Origin: Halorussus marinus
Lineage (GTDB): Archaea; Halobacteriota; Halobacteria; Halobacteriales; Haladaptataceae
Direction: 5' to 3'
Length of the DNA: 64,000 nucleotides
Assembly (NCBI RefSeq): GCF_004765795.1
Contig: NZ_SBIV01000004.1
Location: forward strand, 62,001-126,000
The notes under the pieces: model-generated
What the model was told of the DNA's origin: nothing
Databases searched by the model: none
Seen by the model: only the letters and a program-made list of their open reading frames with translations
In this document: positions 55,471 through 64,000 of the stretch, one piece after another
Position numbering within the stretch: the stretch's first letter is position 1
Layout: every line of letters starts with the position of its first letter
Program-made: the position numbers and the translations under genes

Positions 55471-58137
55471 CTACTCGGCGACGAACTCGACGCCGAGGAC
55501 CTCGAACCGCGCGCCGCCGTCGTCGCCCTCCGTGGCGTTGACCCGCCACCCGTGGGCGCTCGCGACCTGTTCGACGATGCTCATCCCGAAGCCAGTCCCC
55601 TCGTCTGCGGTCGAGTAGCCGGTCTCGAAGATCTGACTGGACTCCTCGCCGGGAAGGCCTCGACCGTCGTCCTCGACGTAGAAGCCCGCGTCGCCGGGGA
55701 GTTCGCCGACGGTGATCGTCACTCCCTGACCCCCGTGTTCCACGGCGTTCCTGAAGAGGTTCTCGAGCAGTTGCCCGAGGTGACTCTCGTCGGCGCGGAT
55801 CGACCGTTCGGCCTCGACGACGACCGTCGCGTCCCGGGTCGCGACGTTTCCCCAGCACTCCTCGACCGCGGCGTCGAGCGCGACCGCATCCATCTCGACG
55901 GCGGACTCGCCGGCCTGCGCGATCGCCAGCAGGTCCCCGATCAGCTCCTCGATGCGCTCGTGGGCGCCCTCGACCTCGTCGAGGTGGTCGCTGTCGCACT
56001 CCTCGCGGGCCATCGCCAGCCGCCCCTGAGCGACGTTGAGCGGGTTGCGGAGGTCGTGGCTGAGGATGCTGGCGAATTCGTCGAGCCGGTCGTTCTTCCG
56101 GCGCAGTTCGCGCTCGCGGTCGAGTCGCCCGAGCGCCTTTTCGGTCTGGCTGACCAGTAGCTCGGCGAGTTCGAGGTCGGTCGCCCCGAAGCCGTCGGGG
56201 CGTTCCGAGACGAGCGCCAGCGCGCCCCGACCGTCGACTGGAACCGCGAGCGCCGAGCCGACGGCCGACTCGGAGTCGTCCGCGACGGCGCGGGCCGACT
56301 CGCCGGTCCGGTGGGCCTCCCGGGCCGCCTCGATCCCCGTGTGAGCGGCGTCGGCGCCGTCCGAACCGACGGTTCCCGACCCGGCGACCTGCGAGAGGCC
56401 GTCGTCCTCGGCGAGGTAGACCGCCGCCGCGTCGAACTCGAGGAGGCTCTCGGCCGCTCGGACGGTCCGGTCGCAGACCGCCTCGGGCGTCTCGCAGGTC
56501 AGGAGGTCGGTCGCGAACGCGCGATTCTCCTTGAGCCGGCGCTCGCGCTCCTTGCGAGCCGAGACGTCCCGGCCGGTCCCGACCAGCCCGGCGAGCTCGC
56601 CGTCGATGTCGGTCAGCCGCGAACCGGTGAACTCGTAGGGGATGCGATCGCCGCTCGCGGTCCGGAACTCGGCCTCGACGGTCGTCTCGCCCGTCGTCAG
56701 CGCGTCGTCGATAGCCTTGCGGATGCGGTCGCGCTCGTCCGGCGCAAAGAACTCGATGGCCGCCATGGTAGCGATCTCCTCGTCGTCGTACCCGGACACG
56801 CGCCGGAAGGTGTCGTTCCACCGCTCCATTCCGCCGTCGGTCCCGACGACGTAGTAAAGGTCGTCGATCGTGTCGAGCGCCTGATCGATGAAGGCCCGCT
56901 CTTCGCGGAGTTCGCGGGCGCGCTCGATGCTGTCGAGCGCCGTCGTCGCGTGGACCGCGACGATCCGAGCGAGCGACACGTCGGTCTCGTCGAACGCGCC
57001 GACTTCGCACGTCCCGATTATCAGGACGCCGCGGTCGCCGAGCGGCAGGATGATCTCGCTTCTGACCCGGGTCGAGTCGGCGGCGCGGCCGGGCGCGGTC
57101 GAAACGTCGTCGTAGACCCGGGGCTCGCCCGACTCGAAGACCTCCCCGGCGATGCTGTCGTCGGGGTCGAGCGCCGGCATCGACTCGCCGCCGGTGAGTT
57201 CGTTCGCGGTCTCCGACCACGCGACCGGCATCAGCCGGCCCGTCTCCTCGTCGTAGATGTGGACCGCGTTCGCCCGCATATCGAGGATGTCCCGGACGGC
57301 CTCGACCGCGACCTCGCCCACGTCGGCCTCCGTCTCGGCCGTCATGAAGATCTGGGCGGTCGAGTGGAGCTTCTCGATCGCCCGCTTGCGCTGGGCGTTC
57401 TCGGTGACGTCCCGAACGGTACAGACGAGCTTCCCGTTCGCGGTCGCCACGAGCGCGTGGTCCTCGACGAACGTGGTCCCGTCGGCCCGGAGCCCTGTCG
57501 TGGTGCCGTGCCAGTAGCCGTCCGCTTCGACCGCCGGGAGGATATCGTCTCTGGCGGCGTCAACGTCGTCCTCGACGTACAGCAGGTCCCAGTGCTCGCC
57601 GATCAGCTCGTCGGGCTCGTAGCCGTACAGGTCGGCGTACGCCTGATTGACGTAGGTGAACCGGCCGTCGTCGTCGAGGATGCTGATGCCCTCCCGGGCG
57701 GTCTCGATGGCGTCGAGGTGACGCCGGCGCTCGCGCTCGGCCCGGGTGCGGTCGACGGCGTTCCGGATCCGGTTGGCGAGGATCGCGTACTGGTCGGTCC
57801 CGGTCTCCTTCTGGAGGTAGTCGGTCACCCCCGCGGAGATGGCCTCGGAGGCGATCTCCTCGCTCCCCTTGCCCGTGAACAGCACGAACGGGACGTCCGG
57901 GTCGCGCTCGCGGACGGCTTCGAGGAACTCGATGCCGTTCCGGCCCGGCATGTCGTAGTCCGAGACGATGCAGTCGACGTCGGTGTCACCGAGCCGATCG
58001 AGGCCGGCGGCGGCGTCGGGTTCGGTGACGACGGAGAGACACTCGTCTTCGCGCTCCAGAAACCGCGCGACGAGCGCGGCGAAATCGGCGTCGTCGTCGA
58101 CGTGTAACACCCGGACGGGGTCTTCGGAGTCACGCAT
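55471..58137 (-). CDS. Hybrid sensor histidine kinase: receiver, PAS, GAF, PAS, GAF, HisKA, HATPase
   Basis: An 888-residue protein. About 8-125 is a receiver with D60 (CIVSDYDMPGRNG) and VLHVDDD; about 140-260 a PAS (DAIETAREGISILDDDGRFTYV); about 265-405 a GAF (IFMTAETEADV...SEIILPLGDRGVLIIG); about 420-535 a second PAS (LDTIDDLYYVVGTDGG); about 545-670 a second GAF; then the His box SILSHDLRNPL (H694) and the ATPase with N box NLFRNAVEHG, DDGRGL and GTGFGMSIV. Receiver at the N-terminus of a kinase means it both accepts and starts phosphotransfer. Stimulus unknown; no cognate regulator is adjacent. Confidence 0.93.
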   Translation of the reverse strand: MRDSEDPVRVLHVDDDADFAALVARFLEREDECLSVVTEPDAAAGLDRLGDTDVDCIVSDYDMPGRNGIEFLEAVRERDPDVPFVLFTGKGSEEIASEAISAGVTDYLQKETGTDQYAILANRIRNAVDRTRAERERRRHLDAIETAREGISILDDDGRFTYVNQAYADLYGYEPDELIGEHWDLLYVEDDVDAARDDILPAVEADGYWHGTTTGLRADGTTFVEDHALVATANGKLVCTVRDVTENAQRKRAIEKLHSTAQIFMTAETEADVGEVAVEAVRDILDMRANAVHIYDEETGRLMPVAWSETANELTGGESMPALDPDDSIAGEVFESGEPRVYDDVSTAPGRAADSTRVRSEIILPLGDRGVLIIGTCEVGAFDETDVSLARIVAVHATTALDSIERARELREERAFIDQALDTIDDLYYVVGTDGGMERWNDTFRRVSGYDDEEIATMAAIEFFAPDERDRIRKAIDDALTTGETTVEAEFRTASGDRIPYEFTGSRLTDIDGELAGLVGTGRDVSARKERERRLKENRAFATDLLTCETPEAVCDRTVRAAESLLEFDAAAVYLAEDDGLSQVAGSGTVGSDGADAAHTGIEAAREAHRTGESARAVADDSESAVGSALAVPVDGRGALALVSERPDGFGATDLELAELLVSQTEKALGRLDRERELRRKNDRLDEFASILSHDLRNPLNVAQGRLAMAREECDSDHLDEVEGAHERIEELIGDLLAIAQAGESAVEMDAVALDAAVEECWGNVATRDATVVVEAERSIRADESHLGQLLENLFRNAVEHGGQGVTITVGELPGDAGFYVEDDGRGLPGEESSQIFETGYSTADEGTGFGMSIVEQVASAHGWRVNATEGDDGGARFEVLGVEFVAE

Positions 58138-58212
58138 GGTCGGTACTCGATTTTGAATATGCGTTAGACAGAAACGTGATAAGTCCCCGGGTCTCGTCGC
58201 GCGGCCCGTCGC

Positions 58213-59388
<1,176 letters not shown>

Positions 59389-59519
59389 ACCAATCGCGTG
59401 TCGGGCGAGCGTCAAAACGCTACGGGTTTCGGCGCCGGCGCCGACACGGGCTCGGGGTCGGTGGTTGCCGACCGCTCGAATCGAAAGCTACTCGTCGGCG
59501 CCTTACGACGCCCCCGATC

Positions 59520-59750
59520 ATGTCAGACACCGATCGGGACGGGCGGGCGCTCGAACTCGCGCTGGCGGTCGTGGGCCTCGTCGCAGTGCTCTATAGCCTC
59601 CTCATCGCGGCGCGACCGCTCGCCGGGGTGACCGTCGTCGCGTGGCTGTTCGGGGCGTACCTCGCGTGGCGGTCGTTCGGACTCGCGGTGCGGTTCGTCG
59701 TCGCCGTCGAGCGGATCGCCGACGCGATGGAAGCGCGGGCCGACGAGTAG
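59520..59750 (+). CDS. Small two-helix membrane protein
   Basis: A 76-residue protein (MSDTDRDGRALELAL) with two hydrophobic segments, LALAVVGLVAVLYSLLIAA and TVVAWLFGAYLAWRSFGLAV, and a C-terminal basic-then-acidic helix (RFVVAVERIADAMEARADE). No domain is recognised. It precedes the Gfo/Idh gene by 52 nt on the same strand and may share its mRNA. Confidence 0.75.
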   Translation: MSDTDRDGRALELALAVVGLVAVLYSLLIAARPLAGVTVVAWLFGAYLAWRSFGLAVRFVVAVERIADAMEARADE

Positions 59751-59802
59751 CGACCGCCGCCGGCCACCAACAACTAACCCGACCGCCGGCGTACGCGGGG
59801 CC

Positions 59803-60957
59803 ATGACCCTCACCGTCGGAGTTCTCGGCTACCGGTTCATGGGGAAGGCCCACGCGAACGCGATGGCGCGACTCCCGATGTTCTTCCCGGACGCCCCGGA
59901 CGTCGAGCGGGGCGTCCTGATCGGCCGCGACGAGTCGGCCCTGCGGGCGGCCGCCGATCGGCTCGGCTTCGAGCGCACCGCGACCGACTGGCGCGAGGTG
60001 GTCGGGGAGGTCGACGCCTTCTACAACCTCGGGCCGAACCACGTCCACGCCGAGCCCTCTATCGCGGCGCTGGAGGCCGCCACTCCGGTGCTCTGCGAGA
60101 AACCCCTCGCGAACGACCTCGACGGCGCCGAGCGGATGGCGGCGGCCGCGGCCGACGCGGAGGTGCCGACCGCCGCCGCGTTCAACTACCGGTTCGTCCC
60201 GGCGCTCCGGTACGCGAAGAACCTGATCGAAGACGGCGAACTCGGCGAGATCAGACACTTCCGGGGACGATACCTCCAGGACTGGCTCGCCGACCCCGAG
60301 GCGCCGTGGTCGTGGCGCAACGACGAGGAGCTCGCGGGGAGCGGCGCGCTCGGTGATCTGGGCGCCCACACCGTCGATCTCGCGCGGTTTCTGGTCGGCG
60401 ACGTCGAGCGCGTCTCGGGCCACCTCCGGACGTTCGTCGACGAGCGTCCGGTCGAGGACGAGGACGCCGGACCCGACGAGACCCGATCGGTCACGGTCGA
60501 CGACGCCTACTCCGCGCAGGCCGAACTCGACGGCGGCGCGATGGCGACGTTCGAGGCCTCGCGGGTCGCCGAGGGCCACAAGAACGACCACACCGTCGAG
60601 GTCCACGGCTCGGAGGGGAGCCTGCGGTTCTCGCTCGAACGGCTGAACGAACTCGAAGTCCTGCGCGACGGGGCTCGGGGGTACGAAACCATTCTGATAA
60701 CGGACGCCGAGGACCCCTACCTCGACCACTGGTGGCCGCCGGGACACGTCCTGGGGTGGGAACACACCTTCGTCCACGAGAACTACGCGTTCCTCTCGGC
60801 GGTCGCGAGCGCGGCGTCGGGGACCTCGCGGAGCGACGAGGCCGCCGACGCGTACCGCCCGAACTTCGCCGACGGCCTCGCGGTCCAGCGGACGCTGGCC
60901 GCGATCGAGGAGAGCCACGAGCGCGGCGAGTGGGTCGACGTCGACGCCGGTCGGTGA
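59803..60957 (+). CDS. Gfo/Idh/MocA family oxidoreductase
   Basis: A 384-residue oxidoreductase. TVGVLGYRFMGKAHANAM is the NAD(P)-binding loop and VLCEKPLAND carries the catalytic-domain EKP motif. The C-terminal beta-sheet domain (GALGDLGAHTVDLARFLVGD) has the conserved His. Substrate is a sugar or inositol-like compound, not identifiable. It is convergent with the eIF2B-like gene, their stops separated by 1 nt. Confidence 0.9.
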   Translation: MTLTVGVLGYRFMGKAHANAMARLPMFFPDAPDVERGVLIGRDESALRAAADRLGFERTATDWREVVGEVDAFYNLGPNHVHAEPSIAALEAATPVLCEKPLANDLDGAERMAAAAADAEVPTAAAFNYRFVPALRYAKNLIEDGELGEIRHFRGRYLQDWLADPEAPWSWRNDEELAGSGALGDLGAHTVDLARFLVGDVERVSGHLRTFVDERPVEDEDAGPDETRSVTVDDAYSAQAELDGGAMATFEASRVAEGHKNDHTVEVHGSEGSLRFSLERLNELEVLRDGARGYETILITDAEDPYLDHWWPPGHVLGWEHTFVHENYAFLSAVASAASGTSRSDEAADAYRPNFADGLAVQRTLAAIEESHERGEWVDVDAGR

Positions 60958-60958
60958 G

Positions 60959-61807
60959 TCAGAACTCCCGGACGCCCTCGTCGGTCACGACCGAATCGAG
61001 CAGGTCGGTCGGAGTCGCGTCGTAGGCGGGGTTCTCGACGTCGAAGCCCTCCGCGGGCTCTAAGAGGACCTCGCTTGGCGACCGGAAGTCGTTCTCGAAC
61101 CGGAACCCCTCGCCGACCAGCTTCGCCGACGACCCGACGACCGTCACCGGCACGTCGACCTCGGCGGCGGTCGCGACCAGCGGGAACGTCCCGATCCGGT
61201 TGTAGAGGGTGTCGTCGACGATGCAGTCCATCCCGAGAAACACCCGATCGCACTCGGGCAGGTAGTGGCCACAGGCCCCGTCGACGACGAGATGGGTGTC
61301 GACCCGGTCGTACTCCCCGAGGACGCGAGCAGTCTTGCGACCCAGATACCGGGGTCGGGCCTCGGTGACGTAGACGTCGAGGTACGCGCCGTCGGCGACC
61401 GCGCGCTCGATCGACTCCAGCACGGTCGAAGAGTAGTCGTGGGTCAGGATCGTCATCCCGTCCTCGACGTACTCGACGGCGTTGCCGGCGGCCCGGCGCT
61501 TCGCGGTCTCGACCTGCTCGACCACGTCCTCGATCGCGTCCCGGAGCCGGCGCTTCGCGGCGTCGACCGACTCGGCGCCGTCGCCGACCATCGAGACGAT
61601 GGCGCGCTGGGTCGTCACCAGCGAGGCGTGAGAGGGGTTCGCGCGCCGGAGCGCCGAGGAGTTGCGTTCGAGCGCGCGCTCGAACTCCTCGGCCGACGCG
61701 AACTCCCGATCGCAGAGCTCTTCGAGCGCGCGGGCGGCCTTCACGGCGACGACGGAGGAGCTGTGGGTCTGCATCTCGCGGATCTCCTCGACCGTCTCGT
61801 CTATCAT
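60959..61807 (-). CDS. eIF2B/MtnA/ribose-1,5-bisphosphate-isomerase family protein lacking the catalytic Cys
   Basis: A 282-residue protein of the eIF2B alpha/beta/delta fold. The loop GMDCIVDDTLYNRIGTF keeps the Asp and NRIGT of the enzymes, and YLDVYVTEARP is the substrate-loop segment. The catalytic Cys of MtnA and R15P isomerase (HCN...) is replaced: the site reads LTHDYSSTVL, as in regulatory eIF2B subunits. So it may be a regulator or nucleotide sensor rather than an isomerase. ATG 61807 begins MIDETVEEIREMQ. Confidence 0.82.
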   Translation of the reverse strand: MIDETVEEIREMQTHSSSVVAVKAARALEELCDREFASAEEFERALERNSSALRRANPSHASLVTTQRAIVSMVGDGAESVDAAKRRLRDAIEDVVEQVETAKRRAAGNAVEYVEDGMTILTHDYSSTVLESIERAVADGAYLDVYVTEARPRYLGRKTARVLGEYDRVDTHLVVDGACGHYLPECDRVFLGMDCIVDDTLYNRIGTFPLVATAAEVDVPVTVVGSSAKLVGEGFRFENDFRSPSEVLLEPAEGFDVENPAYDATPTDLLDSVVTDEGVREF

Positions 61808-61917
61808 ATCTCGTACGTCTCCCCTCGGGAGGATAGGCTTTCCGGGACTGCTCGTCACGGCCCGAACCGACCGCGATGGCCGCCACGTTAAGTAGTCGCC
61901 GCCCCTACGTCCGCTCG

Positions 61918-62256
61918 ATGCCAGATGTCCGGTACTACTGTCCGCGATGCGGGGCCCTCTGTGCCCTCGAACGCGACGCGTACCTCGCCGACAAGTGCGT
62001 GACGCCCGAACCGTTAGAGGGCTGGGAGTACGCCGGCGCGTACGAGGACTTCGAGGACGCGGACGGCGTCGAGATCGTCTGTGGCGGTCCCGAGACGAAC
62101 GGCGAGGGGTGTGGCGGGGTGTACTACCTGAGCTTCGTCAAGTTCGAGGACGGCGAGGAACTCGACCCCCGCCGGGCCGCGGCGTTCCGGCCGCCGTCGC
62201 CGTCGATCGACGGCTCGGACTCCGAGAGCGGCCAGCGCTTCGACTTCGATCCCTGA
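61918..62256 (+). CDS. Small zinc-ribbon-like protein
   Basis: A 112-residue protein. The N-terminal YYCPRCGALCALERDAYLADKC holds CPxCG and a second Cys pair; VCGGPETNGEGCGGVYYL adds two more Cys, so one or two zinc ions are likely. The acidic, Pro/Ser-rich C-terminus (PPSPSIDGSDSESGQRFDFDP) looks disordered. ATG 61918 fits best. Function unknown; it is divergent from the eIF2B-like gene. Confidence 0.75.
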   Translation: MPDVRYYCPRCGALCALERDAYLADKCVTPEPLEGWEYAGAYEDFEDADGVEIVCGGPETNGEGCGGVYYLSFVKFEDGEELDPRRAAAFRPPSPSIDGSDSESGQRFDFDP

Positions 62257-62343
62257 CCGAGACGGCGGGTCGCCGCCCGGAGCGAGCTAAATCAATTGAC
62301 ACGCCGAGAAACGGTTATTGTGGTTCGCGGTGAATCGCGTGCT

Positions 62344-62655
62344 ATGACCGAAGAGGGAGGCACGTCGCCGCCGGACGCCGAGGACCCCATCGTTCACCGC
62401 GAGCTGTTCGAGGGCGAACGACCGGCGTCCGAGGAGGCCGCCGAGATCGAAGTCGCAGAGATCATCGCCGACCTCGAAGGGCGCGAACCGACCGACATCT
62501 CGGCGCTGTACGACACCATCGACCACCTCGTCGAACACCTCTTTTCGAACCCGCCGCCAATCGAGGCGCAGGCCGAACTGACGTTCACCTACGAGGGCTA
62601 CCGGATCTGTCTCTTTCAGGACGGTCACGCCACGTTCATGAAAGTCTCCGAGTAG
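62344..62655 (+). CDS. HalOD1 output-domain protein
   Basis: A 103-residue protein. The C-terminal half (EPTDISALYDTIDHLVEHLFSNPPPIEAQAELTFTYEGYRICLFQDGHATFM, broken for length) is the haloarchaeal HalOD1 output domain, with the strand YEGYRICLFQDGHATFM. Stand-alone HalOD1 proteins are common and may pair with receivers; the ligand or target is unknown. It is convergent with rtcB. Confidence 0.85.
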   Translation: MTEEGGTSPPDAEDPIVHRELFEGERPASEEAAEIEVAEIIADLEGREPTDISALYDTIDHLVEHLFSNPPPIEAQAELTFTYEGYRICLFQDGHATFMKVSE

Positions 62656-62659
62656 CCGG

Positions 62660-64000
62660 TCACCCCTTGATGTTACACACCGGGAAGGTCCGTGCGACCT
62701 TGTCGCCGATGCCAAGCGCGTCCGACACCCGGACGACTTCGTCGACGTCCTTGTAGACACCGGGCGCCTCCTCGGCGACCGTCGCGCCGCTCTGGGCCTT
62801 GACGTAGATGTGTTCCTGTTCGAGGTCGTCCTGTACGTCGCCGCCCCAGTAGTCCTGTTTGGCCTGCGTCCGGCTCATGGTTCGGCCCGCGCCGTGGGCG
62901 GTCGAGCCGAACGTGCGGTCCATCGACTCCTCGCCGCCCCGGAGGACGTAACTGCCCGCACCCATGCTTCCGGGGATGATGATAGGCTGGCCCACGTCGC
63001 GGTAGGCCTCCGGCACCTCGGGGTGGCCCGCGGGGAACGCCCGGGTCGCGCCCTTCCGGTGGACGTAGAGTTCCCGCTCCTCGGTGTCGGTGGCGTCGCC
63101 GCCCGACGCCGGACGACCGTCCGACCCGATCCCGACGGTGTGGGTCTCCTTCTTGGCGATGTTGTGGGCCACGTCGTACAGCAGATCCATCCCCAGCGTC
63201 TCCCAGTCGGCGTCGAAGACCTTCTCGAACACCTGCCGGGTCCGGTGGGTGATGAGCTGGCGGTTCACCCACGCGAAGTTGATCGCCGCGCACATCGCGC
63301 CGTAGTAGTCCTCGGCGAGCTGGCTCCCGGCGGGCGCGGCCGCCAGTTCCTTGTCGGGGAGCCGCGACAGCAGGCCGGCGTGGGCCTTCTCGATGTCCCG
63401 GAGATACTCGGTACAGACCTGATGGCCGAGCCCCCGGCTCCCGCAGTGGATCAGGACCACGATCTGACCCTCTTCGAGGCCGTAGGCGTCGGCCACCCCG
63501 TCGAGATAGGTGTCGGTCACGCGCTGGACTTCGAGGAAGTGGTTGCCCGACCCGAGACTGCCGAGCTGGTTCTTCCCGCGGTCTTTGGCCTTCTGGGGCA
63601 CCTTCGCGGGATCGCTGTCGTACCGGACGCCCTCGTCCTCGCAGTGGGCGAGGTCCTCGCGGACGGCGTAGCCCTCTTCGAGCGCCCAGTCCAGCCCGCG
63701 GTCGAGGACCGCCTCGACGGTGTCGATGTCGCCCTCGACGATGCCGCCGCCGCCGAGCCCGGACGGGACGTTCGCGAACAGGGCGTCGACGAGTTCTTCC
63801 TCGCGGCCCCGCAGGTCGTCGTAGGTGAGGTCGGTCCGCACCATCCGGACGCCGCAGTTGATGTCGTAGCCGATCGCGCCCGGCGAGATACACCCCTCCT
63901 CGGCGTCGATGCCCGCCACGCCGCCGACCGGGAAGCCGTACCCCTGATGGCCGTCGGGCATGCAGATGGCGTGGTTTCGCACGCCCGGCAGGTGGGTGGC
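62660..64000 (-). CDS. rtcB: RNA-splicing ligase RtcB (5' end outside window)
   Basis: At least 447 residues; the minus-strand frame is open to the right edge (ATHLPGVRNHAICMPDGHQGYGFPVGG), so about 40-50 N-terminal residues are missing. Metal and guanylate sites: GYDINCGVRMVRTDL (Cys), GSLGSGNHFLE (His), VLIHCGSRGLGHQ (His), GSMGAGSYVLRG and the guanylated His in STAHGAGRTMSRTQAK. The end FPVCNIKG is the typical archaeal C-terminus. It joins 3'-phosphate and 5'-OH RNA ends and ligates tRNA exons. Archease is not seen in this window. Confidence 0.95.
   Translation of the reverse strand, partial: ATHLPGVRNHAICMPDGHQGYGFPVGGVAGIDAEEGCISPGAIGYDINCGVRMVRTDLTYDDLRGREEELVDALFANVPSGLGGGGIVEGDIDTVEAVLDRGLDWALEEGYAVREDLAHCEDEGVRYDSDPAKVPQKAKDRGKNQLGSLGSGNHFLEVQRVTDTYLDGVADAYGLEEGQIVVLIHCGSRGLGHQVCTEYLRDIEKAHAGLLSRLPDKELAAAPAGSQLAEDYYGAMCAAINFAWVNRQLITHRTRQVFEKVFDADWETLGMDLLYDVAHNIAKKETHTVGIGSDGRPASGGDATDTEERELYVHRKGATRAFPAGHPEVPEAYRDVGQPIIIPGSMGAGSYVLRGGEESMDRTFGSTAHGAGRTMSRTQAKQDYWGGDVQDDLEQEHIYVKAQSGATVAEEAPGVYKDVDEVVRVSDALGIGDKVARTFPVCNIKG

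Noticed and set aside
55394-57220. Minus-strand extension of the aldo/keto reductase frame to about 983 residues
   Set aside because: The extension is Arg-rich shadow frame within the hybrid kinase gene. MFGEETQTG at 55393 is a proper start.

Overview
The window is chromosomal DNA of an extremely halophilic archaeon (class Halobacteria). The evidence is about 70% GC, very acidic proteins, many Tat signals, HTH-10/Bat and HalOD1 signalling proteins, halocyanin, HEWD and C(P)XCG zinc micro-proteins, and TATA boxes 25-32 nt upstream of start codons (leaderless mRNAs). Archaeal housekeeping blocks confirm it: L7Ae-S28e-L24e-ndk and L21e-rpoF-DUF655-ksgA-mscS-hemK. I found no rRNA, tRNA, insertion sequence, prophage or CRISPR array. 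The genus cannot be fixed by reading alone.

Layout. 1-6.4 kb: a membrane hydrolase end, a GNAT enzyme, then GDPD, a nucleotidyltransferase-HAD fusion, a sugar isomerase, a quinone reductase and an SDR. 6.6-9.5 kb: two tandem SNF-family sodium symporters. 9.5-16.4 kb: panB, small membrane proteins, a HAD phosphatase, acyl-CoA dehydrogenase and thioesterase, a DUF4397 surface protein, and an unknown gene under a DtxR/IdeR-type iron box. 16.5-20.3 kb: an FKBP, a Tat-exported sulfite-oxidase-like molybdoenzyme, a PEBP-halocyanin fusion, a lipoprotein and a HEWD protein. 20.5-31.2 kb: RNase J, prenyl synthase, two regulators, glutamyl-tRNA synthetase, a cyclase, an unlisted 54-residue zinc protein and TmcA. 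31.4-36 kb: the ribosomal operon with a K-turn-like L7Ae leader, a broken small gene, and a penicillin-acylase homologue. 36-42.3 kb: a split MetE pair and the L21e-to-hemK block. 42.5-46.2 kb: a PLP enzyme, a VOC protein, aEF-1beta with an HVO_2753-like micro-protein, and a second FKBP. 46.2-51.4 kb: a CARF-like regulator, two degenerate RecA/KaiC-like proteins, a MinD-type ATPase, an ATP-grasp ligase and a DUF paralogue. 51.4-64 kb: Rsm22-like methyltransferase, tyrA, a GNAT enzyme, a membrane-anchored aldo/keto reductase, a large hybrid kinase, an M24 peptidase, a Gfo/Idh oxidoreductase, an eIF2B-like protein, a HalOD1 protein and rtcB (cut by the window end).

The most interesting points are: the iron box fused to the start of an unknown gene; the L7Ae leader (K-turn-like fold plus a 14-codon uORF); the two-gene MetE in which only the second barrel keeps the zinc ligands; the GDPD/nucleotidyltransferase-HAD/isomerase set, which looks like a head-group or polyol-phosphate pathway; the 46.7-51.4 kb cluster of degenerate ATPases with a CARF-like sensor; the PEBP-halocyanin fusion; and several 'pseudo-enzyme' substitutions (Bat receiver Asp to Glu, SNF gate Arg to Ser, eIF2B-like protein without catalytic Cys).
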